Position numbers and translations under genes: made by a program | The notes under the pieces: model-generated | What the model was told of the DNA's origin: nothing | The model's input: only the letters and a program-made list of their open reading frames with translations | Database searches by the model: none | Shown: positions 12,189 through 21,467 of the stretch, piece by piece | How positions within the stretch are numbered: position 1 is the first letter of the stretch | How the letters are laid out: the number at the start of each line of letters is the position of its first letter | Source of the DNA: Pseudomonas sp. GM50 | GTDB lineage: Bacteria; Pseudomonadota; Gammaproteobacteria; Pseudomonadales; Pseudomonadaceae | Direction of reading: 5' to 3' | Assembly: GCF_000282375.1 (NCBI RefSeq) | Contig: NZ_AKJK01000042.1 | Span: forward strand, 248,001-312,000 | Length of the DNA stretch: 64,000 nt

Positions 12189-13061
12189 TCAGCGGATGTG
12201 TGCAAGCACACCTTGAAGCTCATCAAGAGAGTTGTAGCCGATCACCAGCTGCCCCTTACCCTTCTTTCCGTGGCGGATCTGCACCGCAGAGCCTAGGCGC
12301 TCGGCCAGACGCTGCTCGAGCCGGGCGATATCCGGGTCCGGTTTTGCAGGTTCCACAGGCTCCGGTTTGCCACTCAACCACTGGCGAACCAGTGCTTCAG
12401 TCTGGCGCACAGTCAGCCCCCGTGCGACAACATGTCGCGCCCCTTCAACTTGTTGATTTTCCGGCAAACCGAGCAAGGCACGGGCATGACCCATTTCCAG
12501 GTCGCCGTGAGACAGCATGGTTTTGATGACTTCCGGCAGCGCAATCAGACGCAACAGGTTGGCGACGGTGACGCGGGACTTACCCACAGCCTCGGCCACT
12601 TGTTGCTGAGTCAGCTGGAATTCCTGCTGCAAACGCTGCAAGGCCACCGCTTCTTCGATCGGATTGAGGTCTTCACGCTGGATGTTCTCGATCAGCGCCA
12701 TGGCGATGGCGGTTTCATCCGGCACATCGCGAACCATCGCCGGGATGGTTTCCTGGCCAGCCTGCTGGCTGGCACGCCAGCGGCGTTCGCCGGCGATGAT
12801 TTCGAAGCGGCCGCTGCCGATCGGGCGCACCACGATCGGCTGCATCACGCCCTGGGCCTTGATCGACTGCGCCAGCTCTTCCAGTGCTTGAGGATCCATG
12901 TCCCGACGCGGCTGGTACTTGCCACGCTGGATCAGGTCCAGGGGCAGGTGCTGCAACTCACGCTGATCGGCTTGTACCGCTTGCTCTTCCAGCGAGCTGA
13001 CAGTCGGACCACTCAGCAGTGCATCCAGTCCACGTCCGAGACCTCGTTTCTTGACGGCCAT
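12189..13061 (-). CDS. parB: Chromosome partitioning protein ParB (parS-binding CTPase clamp)
   Basis: DNA-binding segregation protein, 290 residues. It loads at parS, uses CTP to close into a sliding clamp, and spreads along the DNA. The N-terminus KKRGLGRGLDALL (4-16) is the ParA-stimulating motif. The ParB/Srx CTP-binding domain (about 36-130) contains GERRWRA at 91-97 and ENIQREDLNP at 125-134. A helix-turn-helix follows (about 145-185), then a C-terminal dimerisation domain. It starts 9 bp after the parA stop, so the two form an operon. Two matching parS sites lie in recF. Confidence 0.98.
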   Translation of the reverse strand: MAVKKRGLGRGLDALLSGPTVSSLEEQAVQADQRELQHLPLDLIQRGKYQPRRDMDPQALEELAQSIKAQGVMQPIVVRPIGSGRFEIIAGERRWRASQQAGQETIPAMVRDVPDETAIAMALIENIQREDLNPIEEAVALQRLQQEFQLTQQQVAEAVGKSRVTVANLLRLIALPEVIKTMLSHGDLEMGHARALLGLPENQQVEGARHVVARGLTVRQTEALVRQWLSGKPEPVEPAKPDPDIARLEQRLAERLGSAVQIRHGKKGKGQLVIGYNSLDELQGVLAHIR

Positions 13062-13070
13062 GGGGATTCC

Positions 13071-13868
13071 TTAAGTTGCCTGAGCAGCGGCGATGCGTGA
13101 GTTTTTGCGCTGACGGCGAACCATCTCGCCAGCCAATGCCAGATAGGCAATCGCGCCCCGCGATGATTTGTCGTACGCCAGCGCCGGCATGCCATAGCTT
13201 GGCGCTTCGGCCAGGCGGATGTTGCGCGGAATCACGGTGTCGTAGAGCTGATCGCCGAAGTGTTCCTTGAGCTGCGCCGATACGTCGTTCATCAGGCTCA
13301 GGCGCGGGTCGTACATGGTCCGCAACAGGCCTTCGACCTTCAGGTTAGGGTTCAGCAGTTCGGCAATGCGCTTGATGTTATCCACAAGGTCGCTCAACCC
13401 TTCGAGCGCGAAGTACTCGCACTGCATGGGGATAATCACCCCGTCGGCGGCAACCAGTGCATTGAGCGTCAACATCGACAGCGACGGCGGGCAGTCGATC
13501 AAAATGTAATCGTAGTTTTCACGGATCGGCGCCAGCGCACTGCGCAGACGGCTTTCCTTCATCTGCATTTCCAGCAGAACGACTTCGGCCGCGGTCAGGT
13601 CGCGGTTGGCCGGCAGCAATTGATAACCGCCATGCTCGGAATAGTGCATGGCCTGGGCCAGATCGCATTCGCCGATCAGAAGGTCGTAGACCGAGTTTTC
13701 CAGGCCGTGTTTATCCACACCGCTACCCATGGTGGCGTTGCCCTGTGGATCGAGATCGATCAACAGCACCCGACGCTTGGTAGCGACCAGGGAAGCTGCG
13801 AGGTTGATGCAGGTGGTGGTCTTGCCCACACCACCCTTTTGGTTCGCTATCGCGAATACCTTAGCCAT
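13071..13868 (-). CDS. parA: Chromosome partitioning ATPase ParA (Soj)
   Basis: Deviant-Walker ATPase that binds DNA non-specifically and drives segregation of ParB-parS complexes. The ATG at 13866-13868 is chosen because the protein then opens MAKVFAIANQKGG; the longer frame adds six residues. Length is 265. The deviant Walker A motif KGGVGKT is at 11-17, the Walker A' strand LIDLDPQGNAT near 37-47, and Walker B YILIDCPPSL near 118-127. Two exact DnaA 9-mers occur within it (13378-13386, 13711-13719). Confidence 0.97.
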   Translation of the reverse strand: MAKVFAIANQKGGVGKTTTCINLAASLVATKRRVLLIDLDPQGNATMGSGVDKHGLENSVYDLLIGECDLAQAMHYSEHGGYQLLPANRDLTAAEVVLLEMQMKESRLRSALAPIRENYDYILIDCPPSLSMLTLNALVAADGVIIPMQCEYFALEGLSDLVDNIKRIAELLNPNLKVEGLLRTMYDPRLSLMNDVSAQLKEHFGDQLYDTVIPRNIRLAEAPSYGMPALAYDKSSRGAIAYLALAGEMVRRQRKNSRIAAAQAT

Positions 13869-13886
13869 TCTTGCTTGTGTTCCCAA

Positions 13887-14531
13887 TCATGCCGTGCGGC
13901 GCAGTATCAGCAGATGGCGTTGGCCTTGGCAACCGGGTACGGCCAGGGCGTGTTCGCTATCGAGGTGGAAGTCTGCCGGCAATGCTACCAGCTCATCAGC
14001 GGGATGAACGCCCTTCATTGCCAGCCAACGTGTTTCGGCGTCGCCCAAATGGCGAGTCCAGTTACTGAAGTTCTCCATGCTGCTGAACGCACGGGAAATG
14101 ATCCCGTTGAATGGCAGTTCAGGCTGGAAGGCTTCGACGCGACTGTGGATAACTTGCAGGTTATCCAGTTTGAGTTCGAGTTTGACCTGGGTCAGGAAGC
14201 GGGTTTTCTTGCCGTTGCTGTCCAGGCAGGTCACTTGCGACTCGGGAAACAGGATCGCCAGGGGAATCCCTGGCATGCCGCCGCCACTGCCTACATCCAG
14301 CCAACGGCCGTTTTCGATGAAGGACATCACGCTCAGGCTGTCGAGCAAATGCCGTGAAACCATTTCGTCGGGATCACGCACGGCCGTGAGGTTGTAGGCC
14401 TTGTTCCATTTTATCAACAGGGCCAGATAACCCAGCAGCTGTGCATGCTGGGCGTCCGTCAGGTTGACACCGAGCTGGCGAGCACCTGTGGATAACTCTT
14501 CGGCGTGTTGCGAGGTGACCAACGAACTCAA
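13887..14531 (-). CDS. rsmG: 16S rRNA (guanine527-N7)-methyltransferase
   Basis: SAM-dependent methyltransferase that makes m7G527 of 16S rRNA; formerly gidB. It is 214 residues. The glycine-rich SAM loop is [17 protein letters not shown] near residue 78, and the catalytic [13 protein letters not shown] segment lies near 140. It overlaps the mnmG stop by 4 bp (14528-14531) and precedes parA by 18 bp, as in most proteobacterial origins. Exact DnaA 9-mers lie at 14144-14152 and 14487-14495. Confidence 0.97.
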   Translation of the reverse strand: MSSLVTSQHAEELSTGARQLGVNLTDAQHAQLLGYLALLIKWNKAYNLTAVRDPDEMVSRHLLDSLSVMSFIENGRWLDVGSGGGMPGIPLAILFPESQVTCLDSNGKKTRFLTQVKLELKLDNLQVIHSRVEAFQPELPFNGIISRAFSSMENFSNWTRHLGDAETRWLAMKGVHPADELVALPADFHLDSEHALAVPGCQGQRHLLILRRTA

Positions 14532-16420
14532 GCGCTTTGCTCCAACTGACGGCCCGCGCCGCGTTTTTTCAAATGAATCATCAACAACGAAATCGCTGCC
14601 GGGGTCACGCCCGGAATACGCGACGCCTGGCCCAGGGTCTCTGGACGGGTCGCGCCGAGCTTGCTCTGGATCTCTTTCGAGAGACCGGAGATGTTCGTGT
14701 AATCGATATCCACAGGCAGTTTGGTGTCTTCGCTGGCCCGCAGGCGCGCGATTTCATCCTGTTGACGATCAATGTAACCGGCGTATTTGGTCTTGATTTC
14801 GACCTGTTCGGCGACCTGTGGATCTTCTGCGCCCCCACCGGTCACGGCGATCAGACCAGCGTAGTCGATTTCCGGACGGCTCAGCAGGTTGAGCAAATTG
14901 TATTCATGGGTCAGCGGCGTACCGAACTTCTCGGAAATCGCATCGCCCTGCTCGGTGCCCGGGCGAACCCAGGTACTTTTCAGGCGTTGCTCTTCCAGAT
15001 CGATGCTTTCGCGCTTCTTGCAGAACGCCGCCCAACGCACGTCATCCACCAGACCCAATTCGCGACCTTTCTCGGTCAAACGCAGGTCGGCGTTGTCTTC
15101 GCGCAGGATCAAACGGTATTCGGCGCGGGACGTGAACATCCGATACGGTTCCTGGGTACCCAGGGTAATCAGGTCGTCGACCAAAACGCCGATGTACGCC
15201 TCGTCGCGACGCGGGCACCAGGCATCTTTGCCCTGGGCGCGCAGTGCGGCGTTGGCTCCGGCCAGCAAACCTTGGGCGCCGGCTTCTTCGTAACCGGTGG
15301 TGCCGTTGATTTGTCCGGCGAAGAACAGACCGCCGATCACTTTGGTTTCCAGGCTGTACTTCAGGTCACGCGGGTCGAAGTAGTCGTACTCGATGGCGTA
15401 ACCAGGGCGAACGATGTGCGCGTTTTCCATGCCGCGGATCGATTGCACGATCTGCAGTTGCACGTCGAACGGCAGGGAAGTGGATATCCCGTTCGGGTAC
15501 AGCTCGTGGGTGGTCAAACCTTCCGGCTCGATGAAGACCTGGTGGCTTTCCTTGTCGGCAAAGCGGTGGATCTTGTCTTCGATCGATGGGCAGTAACGTG
15601 GGCCGATCCCTTCGATCACGCCGGAATACATCGGCGAACGATCAAGGTTCGAGGCAATGATTTCGTGGGTACGGGCGTTGGTGTGGGTAATCCAGCAGCT
15701 GACCTGTTTCGGATGCTGCTCTTTGGAGCCCATGAACGACATCACCGGAATCGGCGTATCCCCTGCCTGCTCGGTCATCACCGAAAAATCCACAGTGCGA
15801 CCGTCGATACGCGGCGGTGTACCGGTTTTCAGGCGACCGACACGCAATGGCAGTTCGCGCAGGCGATGAGCCAGCGCAATCGACGGCGGATCACCGGCGC
15901 GACCGCCGGAATAATTCTGCATGCCGATGTGGATAAGTCCACCAAGGAAGGTGCCAGTGGTCAACACCACGGAATCGGCGAAGAAACGCAGACCCATTTG
16001 GGTGACAACACCGCGCACTTGTTCCTGCTCGACGATCAGGTCGTCAGCAGCCTGTTGAAATATCCACAGGTTCGGCTGGTTTTCCAACGCTTCGCGGACA
16101 GCGGCCTTGTACAGAACCCGATCTGCCTGAGCGCGGGTTGCACGCACGGCTGGGCCTTTGCGGCTGTTCAATACGCGAAACTGAATACCGCCTTTATCGG
16201 TAGCCATGGCCATCGCGCCGCCCAGGGCATCGATTTCTTTAACCAAATGGCTTTTGCCGATCCCGCCAATGGCTGGGTTGCAACTCATGGCACCGAGGGT
16301 TTCCACGTTATGCGTCAGCAACAGGGTTTTTGCCCCCATACGTGCTGACGCCAGTGCTGCCTCGGTACCGGCATGACCGCCGCCGATGACGATCACTTCA
16401 AAACGGGAAGGGAAATCCAC
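14528..16420 (-). CDS. mnmG: tRNA uridine-5-carboxymethylaminomethyl modification enzyme MnmG
   Basis: FAD protein that with MnmE makes the cmnm5 modification at U34 of several tRNAs; formerly gidA. The GTG start at 16418-16420 gives 630 residues opening (M)[14 protein letters not shown], the family N-terminus, with GAGG upstream; the frame runs on to 16534 but that extension is not conserved. The FAD-binding [10 protein letters not shown] is at 12-21, the signature [13 protein letters not shown] near 265, and the C-terminal helical MnmE-contacting domain at about 550-630. A DnaA 9-mer lies at 15928-15936. Confidence 0.97.
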   Translation of the reverse strand: MDFPSRFEVIVIGGGHAGTEAALASARMGAKTLLLTHNVETLGAMSCNPAIGGIGKSHLVKEIDALGGAMAMATDKGGIQFRVLNSRKGPAVRATRAQADRVLYKAAVREALENQPNLWIFQQAADDLIVEQEQVRGVVTQMGLRFFADSVVLTTGTFLGGLIHIGMQNYSGGRAGDPPSIALAHRLRELPLRVGRLKTGTPPRIDGRTVDFSVMTEQAGDTPIPVMSFMGSKEQHPKQVSCWITHTNARTHEIIASNLDRSPMYSGVIEGIGPRYCPSIEDKIHRFADKESHQVFIEPEGLTTHELYPNGISTSLPFDVQLQIVQSIRGMENAHIVRPGYAIEYDYFDPRDLKYSLETKVIGGLFFAGQINGTTGYEEAGAQGLLAGANAALRAQGKDAWCPRRDEAYIGVLVDDLITLGTQEPYRMFTSRAEYRLILREDNADLRLTEKGRELGLVDDVRWAAFCKKRESIDLEEQRLKSTWVRPGTEQGDAISEKFGTPLTHEYNLLNLLSRPEIDYAGLIAVTGGGAEDPQVAEQVEIKTKYAGYIDRQQDEIARLRASEDTKLPVDIDYTNISGLSKEIQSKLGATRPETLGQASRIPGVTPAAISLLMIHLKKRGAGRQLEQSA

Positions 16421-16534
16421 CACGCACCTCGTGCCTGCTTCAGTCAGGTAATCCGGAAATAGTTTGAGCTCAGGTTTTTGGACCTGGTCGGCAAGTATAG
16501 GGACTTCGCCCTTCCTAAAGAACCCTTTGCACAA

Positions 16535-16971
16535 AATTTAACCAGCTGTGGAGAAGTCGGGGTTATAGAAATTAAAAAGAGAGAAATTTATTAACTCTTT
16601 GTTTTTATGTTTATTTCTACTGAGCCACCTTTCTGTGGATAGATTGATACAGCCCTTTATTTTCAATGTGTACAGAGATTCAAAACCCTGTGGTCATGTG
16701 CCAAGGAGGCCCTTGGATAACCGGTTTAAGCCTGTGGATGAAAGGAGTGGTTATCCACAGAGGCGGTTATCTTCAGTTTTCAGGCCTTGTTATCAACTGC
16801 CCTTAGCGGCACTTATTCACAGGGCTTAATCCACAGAAAAGCCGCTGAATGAGCAAATCCCGGGCAAGGGAAATCCGCTCAAGCGAAGAATCTGCTCGGC
16901 ACTGGGGAAAAATTTCAGGAAAGGAGGGAACAGACAGGCCCGAATGACCTGTCTGTGAACATCTGAAGGGA
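16535..16971. other. DnaA-box and AT-rich cluster between mnmG and mnmE (possible secondary origin element)
   Basis: This gene-free gap holds an AT-rich tract (about 16560-16620) followed by DnaA boxes: exact TTATCCACA at 16751-16759, TTATTCACA at 16813-16821, and single-mismatch boxes at 16634-16642, 16733-16741 and 16828-16836. The arrangement resembles a small origin. I recall older reports of a DnaA-box region in this gene interval in P. putida, but cannot verify it here. Replication activity is not shown by sequence alone. Confidence 0.6.
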
Positions 16972-18342
16972 CTATTTACCGATACAGAAGCTGGAAAAGA
17001 TCCTTCCCAGCAGATCATCAGAGCTGAATGCGCCGGTGATTTCGCCCAAAGACTGCTGCGCCTGCCGCAAATCTTCGGCCAGCAACTCTCCGGCCCCCGC
17101 TAATGTCAGCTGCGCACGGCCATGCTCGAGGGATGCACTCGCATGACGCAGTGCCTCCAGGTGACGTCTGCGAGCACTGAAGCTGCTTTCGGACGTCTGC
17201 TCGTAACCCATGCAGGCCTTGAGGTGCTCGCGCAGCAACTCCAGGCCTTCGCCGGCAGACCTCGCACTGAGGCTGATCGTAACGTGGCCATCGTTGCTGA
17301 CTTCCAGGGCAATCGCTTCCCCCGTCAGGTCAGCCTTGTTGCGGATCAGCGTAACTTTCGCCGGATCCGGGCGGGTTTCGAGGAATTCAGGCCACAAGGC
17401 AAAGGGATCAAGGGCCTCGGGAGCTGTGGCATCGACCACCAGCAACACCCTATCTGCCTCGCCGATGGCTTTCAATGCCCGTTCGACGCCAATTTTTTCC
17501 ACCTGATCATCGGTATCGCGCAGGCCGGCAGTGTCGACCACGTGCAACGGCATGCCATCGATGTGGATATGTTCGCGAAGAATGTCCCGGGTAGTACCGG
17601 CAATCTCGGTCACGATCGCAGCTTCACGTCCGGCCAAGGCATTCAGAAGGCTGGACTTGCCGGCATTCGGCCGTCCGGCGATGACCACGGTCATGCCGTC
17701 ACGCAGCAATGCCCCTTGACCGGCTTCACGCAGCACTGTGGATAATTCGTCGCGCACTTTGTCGAGCATGCTCAAGACATGGCCATCGGCGAGGAAGTCG
17801 ATTTCTTCTTCGGGGAAGTCGATGGCTGCTTCGACGTAAATGCGCAGGCCTATCAGTTGCTCGGTGAGGTTATGCACACGCTGGGAAAACGCCCCCTGCA
17901 ACGATCGCAGGGCATTTCGTGCCGCCTGTGCAGAACTTGCCTCGATCAAGTCGGCAATGGCTTCGGCCTGAGCCAGATCGAGCTTGTCGTTGAGGAAGGC
18001 GCGTTCGCTGAATTCACCCGGCCGGGCCAGACGACAGCCCAGCTCCAGGCAACGCTTGAGCAGCATATCCAGAACGATCGGGCCGCCGTGACCCTGCAGC
18101 TCAAGCACATCTTCGCCGGTGAACGAGTTCGGTCCCGGGAAATAAAGCGCGATGCCTTCGTCCAGCACCTCTTCGTTTGCACTGAGGAACGGGCCGTAAT
18201 GGGCAAACCGCGGTTTCAGTTCGCGACCGCTGATGGCTTTGGCCGCCACACTCGCCAGCGGCCCGGAAATACGGACGATGCCCACACCACCGCGACCTTG
18301 AGCGGTGGCGACGGCGGCAATGGTTTCACGAGGAACGCTCAT
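16972..18342 (-). CDS. mnmE: tRNA modification GTPase MnmE
   Basis: GTPase partner of MnmG in wobble-uridine modification; formerly trmE/thdF. The ATG at 18340-18342 gives a protein opening [19 protein letters not shown], 456 residues, matching the family. The N-terminal folate-binding domain covers about 1-118, a helical domain follows, and an inserted Ras-like G domain carries GRPNAGKSS (near 223), TTRD, DTAG and NKAD. The C-terminal FCIGK supplies the catalytic Cys. A DnaA 9-mer is at 17737-17745. Confidence 0.98.
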   Translation of the reverse strand: MSVPRETIAAVATAQGRGGVGIVRISGPLASVAAKAISGRELKPRFAHYGPFLSANEEVLDEGIALYFPGPNSFTGEDVLELQGHGGPIVLDMLLKRCLELGCRLARPGEFSERAFLNDKLDLAQAEAIADLIEASSAQAARNALRSLQGAFSQRVHNLTEQLIGLRIYVEAAIDFPEEEIDFLADGHVLSMLDKVRDELSTVLREAGQGALLRDGMTVVIAGRPNAGKSSLLNALAGREAAIVTEIAGTTRDILREHIHIDGMPLHVVDTAGLRDTDDQVEKIGVERALKAIGEADRVLLVVDATAPEALDPFALWPEFLETRPDPAKVTLIRNKADLTGEAIALEVSNDGHVTISLSARSAGEGLELLREHLKACMGYEQTSESSFSARRRHLEALRHASASLEHGRAQLTLAGAGELLAEDLRQAQQSLGEITGAFSSDDLLGRIFSSFCIGK

Positions 18343-18374
18343 AAACCGGTATCCAGACAAAAGTGACAGATAGC

Positions 18375-18399
18375 AAAACGCCCCACTAGGGGGCGTTTT
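18375..18399 (-). terminator. Intrinsic terminator after yidC
   Basis: AAAACGCCCC (18375-18384) pairs with GGGGCGTTTT (18390-18399) over a 5-nt loop; the minus strand ends in UUUU. It closes the rpmH-yidC operon ahead of mnmE. An exact DnaA 9-mer (18406-18414) lies between it and the yidC stop. Confidence 0.85.
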
Positions 18400-18421
18400 G
18401 AGTGGTTATCCACAGTGTAAA

Positions 18422-20107
18422 TCAGGCAGCCGCTTTGGTAGCCGCTTCGATTTTACGCGTGATGTACCACTGTTGGGCGATGGACAGGCAGTTGTTCACA
18501 ACCCAGTACAGCACCAGACCAGCCGGGAACCACAGGAAGAAGAAGGTGAAGATGATTGGCATCATTTTCATGACCTTCGCCTGCATCGGATCCGGAGGAG
18601 TCGGGTTCAACTGCTGCTGGATGAACATGGTTGCGCCCATGATGATCGGCAGAATGAAGAACGGATCCTTGATCGACAGGTCAGTAATCCACAGCATGAA
18701 TGGCGCCTGGCGCATTTCCACGCTTTCCAGCAGAACCCAGTACAGCGAAAGGAAAACCGGCATCTGCACGAGGATTGGCAAGCAACCACCCAGCGGATTG
18801 ATCTTCTCTTTCTTGTACAGCTCCATCATGGCTTGCGACATTTTCTGCCGGTCGTCGCCATGTTGCTCTTTCAGCGCGGCCAGTTTCGGTGCTACTGCAC
18901 GCATGCGCGCCATGGATTTGTAGCTGGCAGCCGACAGCGGGAAGAAAATCCCCTTGATCAGCATGGTCAGGAAGATGATCGACCAGCCCCAGTTACCGAC
19001 CAGCGCGTGGATATGTTGCAGCAGCCAGAAGATTGGCTGGGCAATGAACCACAGAATGCCGTAGTCGACGGTCAATTCCAGACCTGGGGACAACTCTTTC
19101 AGCACAGCCTGGCTTTTCGGACCTGCGTACAGAACGGCGCTGGTTTCAGCTTTCGCACCTGGCGCAACAGTCATTGCCGGGGCGGTGTAGCCGATGATGT
19201 AGTTGCCTTTGCTGTCTTTACGGGTCTGGACGACGTTGTTTTCGCCCTTGACCGGAATCCACGCGGTCACGAAGTAGTGCTGCAACCAGGCAACCCAACC
19301 ACCGGTGACGGTTTCTTTCAGCTGAGCCTTGTCCATGTCCTTCATCGACACTTTCTTGTACGGCTCGTTACTTGTCCACAGGGCGGCGCCCAGGTAAGTC
19401 GCGGTGCCGGTGGCGGTGCTGGAAGAAGGATCGGAGCTGGCATCACGCTTCAGTTGCGCGAACATTGCACCGGACCAGGGCTGAGCGCTCTGGTTGTCGA
19501 TCAGGTAGGAAACGGTTACGTCATACAAGCCACGTTTCAGCGTGAAACGCTTGATGTAGTTGACGCCGTCCTTGCTGAACTTCAGGTCCGCGACCAATTG
19601 GTCTTGACCGTCAGCCAGTTGATAAATCTTCTTCTCGGAGGAGTAAACCGGACGACCGGCAGGACTTGCGTCCGGACCGTTGGTGCCGATCAGGCCGCTC
19701 TGGGCCAGATAAGTCCGTTCGTTGCCGTTATCGAACAGCTGGAATGGAATTTCCGGATGGTCCTGGCGACGTGGATACAGCGGCAGCGTCAACTGGGCAA
19801 CATCACCACCTTGTGGATCGATAGCCAGGTTGAGCACATCCGTTTTGATCTGGATGAGGTCTTTGCTTGCAGCTACTGGTGTTTCAGCAGGTGCAGTCGC
19901 ACTGGTATCGCTTGCGGCGCGTGGAATGTCGTCACTGACAGAAGCATTATTGCCAGTCGCCGTGTCCGGCAGGCCCGGTGCGGTAGTACTGGAAGCAACA
20001 TTCTGAGTCGGCAGGGCAGCCTGGCCATAGTCCTGGTTCCATTTAAGGACCATAACGTAGGACACGATTGCCAGGGCGACGATCAGGATCGTGCGTTTGA
20101 TATCCAT
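18422..20107 (-). CDS. yidC: Membrane protein insertase YidC
   Basis: Inner-membrane insertase that works alone or with SecYEG, for example on ATP synthase subunits a and c. Length is 561 residues. The N-terminal transmembrane anchor is at about 3-22 (ILIVALAIVSYVMVLKW). A large periplasmic P1 domain follows (about 60-340), and five C-terminal helices form the catalytic core, with the conserved charged groove around KGIFFPLSAASYKSMARMR near 385. The C-terminus is basic. It starts 2 bp after yidD and completes the rpmH-rnpA-yidD-yidC operon. Confidence 0.98.
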   Translation of the reverse strand: MDIKRTILIVALAIVSYVMVLKWNQDYGQAALPTQNVASSTTAPGLPDTATGNNASVSDDIPRAASDTSATAPAETPVAASKDLIQIKTDVLNLAIDPQGGDVAQLTLPLYPRRQDHPEIPFQLFDNGNERTYLAQSGLIGTNGPDASPAGRPVYSSEKKIYQLADGQDQLVADLKFSKDGVNYIKRFTLKRGLYDVTVSYLIDNQSAQPWSGAMFAQLKRDASSDPSSSTATGTATYLGAALWTSNEPYKKVSMKDMDKAQLKETVTGGWVAWLQHYFVTAWIPVKGENNVVQTRKDSKGNYIIGYTAPAMTVAPGAKAETSAVLYAGPKSQAVLKELSPGLELTVDYGILWFIAQPIFWLLQHIHALVGNWGWSIIFLTMLIKGIFFPLSAASYKSMARMRAVAPKLAALKEQHGDDRQKMSQAMMELYKKEKINPLGGCLPILVQMPVFLSLYWVLLESVEMRQAPFMLWITDLSIKDPFFILPIIMGATMFIQQQLNPTPPDPMQAKVMKMMPIIFTFFFLWFPAGLVLYWVVNNCLSIAQQWYITRKIEAATKAAA

Positions 20108-20109
20108 GA

Positions 20110-20355
20110 TTACTCGGCCATCGAAGAAGAACGGGAGGTAGGGATAGATGGAACCGGGTCATAACCACCGGGATTCCACGGATGACAGCGACCTAAACGA
20201 CGAAAGGTCAGCCAGCCACCGCGCAGAAGGCCATGATTTTCTATGGCTTCATACGCGTAGCAGGAACAACTGGGGTAGAAACGACAGTGACTGGCCATCA
20301 GGGGACTGATGGCATAGCGATAAAACTGGATCGGAACGAGTGCCAGTTTACGCAT
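20110..20355 (-). CDS. yidD: Membrane protein insertion efficiency factor YidD
   Basis: Small (81 aa) membrane-associated protein that improves insertion by the Sec-YidC route. It has the family core [11 protein letters not shown] near 8-18 followed by the cysteine-bearing [15 protein letters not shown] (24-38) and [17 protein letters not shown] (53-69). It overlaps the end of rnpA by 8 bp, typical of this compact operon. Confidence 0.96.
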   Translation of the reverse strand: MRKLALVPIQFYRYAISPLMASHCRFYPSCSCYAYEAIENHGLLRGGWLTFRRLGRCHPWNPGGYDPVPSIPTSRSSSMAE

Positions 20356-20749
20356 CGGTACTGTCTACCCCTACAGTTTCGGTTTTGACTGCTGGTACCG
20401 GCTTGCTGCGTGCCAGACGCTTCCAGAGTTTGTCGAAATGCTGAATCAATTCGGGGCTTTCTACGTCACCCAAACCTTTGCGCGCGACGATAACGATGTC
20501 CCAACCGACCAGTAAATCCTGGTTCAGGCGAAACGATTCGCGCATCAGACGTTTGAGGCGATTGCGCTCGACGGAGAGCTTTACGCTCTTTTTCCCGATA
20601 ACCAGCCCGAGACGGGGGTGATCAAGATCGTTGTTGCGCGCAAGGAGCAGGAGATTTTTCCCCGGAACCTTGCCGGTAGGGGAGTCAAAGACTGCCTTGA
20701 AATGCCGGGGAGTAAGCAGACGCTTTTCCCGACTGAAGTCCTGACTCAC
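20348..20749 (-). CDS. rnpA: Ribonuclease P protein component
   Basis: Basic protein subunit of RNase P, which with the rnpB RNA trims the 5' ends of tRNAs. The GTG at 20747-20749 gives 133 residues opening (M)[20 protein letters not shown]; a longer frame to 20845 runs through rpmH in another frame and is not real. The RNR signature is [17 protein letters not shown] near 57-73. The Shine-Dalgarno-like GGAGGTGA overlaps the GTG itself, which is an odd arrangement; translation may depend on coupling to rpmH, whose stop lies 16 bp upstream. Confidence 0.95.
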   Translation of the reverse strand: MSQDFSREKRLLTPRHFKAVFDSPTGKVPGKNLLLLARNNDLDHPRLGLVIGKKSVKLSVERNRLKRLMRESFRLNQDLLVGWDIVIVARKGLGDVESPELIQHFDKLWKRLARSKPVPAVKTETVGVDSTDA

Positions 20750-20765
20750 CTCCAGTGCCGGCTTA

Positions 20766-20900
20766 TCAAACTGCCAGACGCGCACGACCTTTGGCGCGAC
20801 GACGCGACAGAACGGCACGACCGTTCTTGGTAGCCATGCGAGCACGGAAACCGTGGGTACGAGCGCGTTTGATAGTGCTTGGTTGGAAAGTACGTTTCAT
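20766..20900 (-). CDS. rpmH: 50S ribosomal protein L34
   Basis: Short gene of 44 codons, opening [20 protein letters not shown] and ending [10 protein letters not shown], the highly conserved L34 sequence. It is rich in Arg and Lys and binds 23S rRNA. The ATG is at 20898-20900 and the TGA at 20766-20768. It is the first gene of the rpmH-rnpA-yidD-yidC operon, directly next to oriC, and is preceded by a near-consensus promoter. Confidence 0.97.
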   Translation of the reverse strand: MKRTFQPSTIKRARTHGFRARMATKNGRAVLSRRRAKGRARLAV

Positions 20901-20961
20901 TGTCGTGTTACCTGGTTCGTCCACAACGGGCCGGAATGGCCCCCGTTTTAAGAGACCGGGG

Positions 20962-20990
20962 ATTCTAGAGAAAGCAAGCCTCTAGGTCAA
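20962..20990 (-). promoter_or_regulatory. Strong predicted sigma-70 promoter of the rpmH operon
   Basis: On the minus strand TTGACC (20985-20990) and TAGAAT (20962-20967) are separated by exactly 17 bp. Each hexamer matches the consensus at 5 of 6 positions. It lies about 60 bp upstream of the rpmH start. Confidence 0.7.
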
Positions 20991-20999
20991 TTTCCAACC

Positions 21000-21467
21000 A
21001 GCGTTTCCTTATAAATAGATATCCAGACGATTTGCTCGCCGAAGGTTGTTCGCTAGATATAGAAATAAAGAAGGGAATTATTTAAAGCTTTTCTGTAAAG
21101 CTTATAAAAGCTAGGGCCACGTTCGTCTGTGGATAACTACCTTCAGGCCTTCTAAACCGTGATGTACAGAGAATGACAACTACGGTGGAAAACGGTGGTC
21201 AGCCTGTGCTGCGCTGTCGGATAAGCTGTGTGTGGAAACGCTAGTTATCCACAGGCAGGTTATCCACCGAGTTTCGCCCCCACTTGTCCAGTGCCCTCAT
21301 GGGCGGTTATCCACAGAGCTTATGCACATACCGTTGGTCTTCTTTTCGAGGGTTAACGCATTGATAAATCATGCCCTGTGCGCAACCTGCATGTGGATAA
21401 GTGGACGTCTGGTCGCTACAATGACCGCTTGTTTTTGCCTCACCGGCTTTCAACTTAGGGGATATCC
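21000..21467. other. oriC: Chromosomal replication origin oriC (rpmH-dnaA intergenic)
   Basis: Gene-free stretch between divergent rpmH and dnaA. The left part (about 21003-21112) is AT-rich and suits a DNA unwinding element. The right part holds five perfect TTATNCACA boxes: 21128-21136 (minus orientation), 21245-21253, 21307-21315, 21320-21328 (TTATGCACA) and 21392-21400 (minus), plus TTATCCACC at 21260-21268. This matches the known position of Pseudomonas origins, and the divergence of gene orientation here agrees. Confidence 0.95.
21394..21422 (+). promoter_or_regulatory. Candidate dnaA promoter overlapped by a DnaA box
   Basis: TACAAT (21417-21422) is a good -10; a weak -35 (TGGATA, 21394-21399) lies 17 bp upstream inside the DnaA box at 21392-21400. 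DnaA bound there would block RNA polymerase, so autorepression is plausible. Confidence 0.45.
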
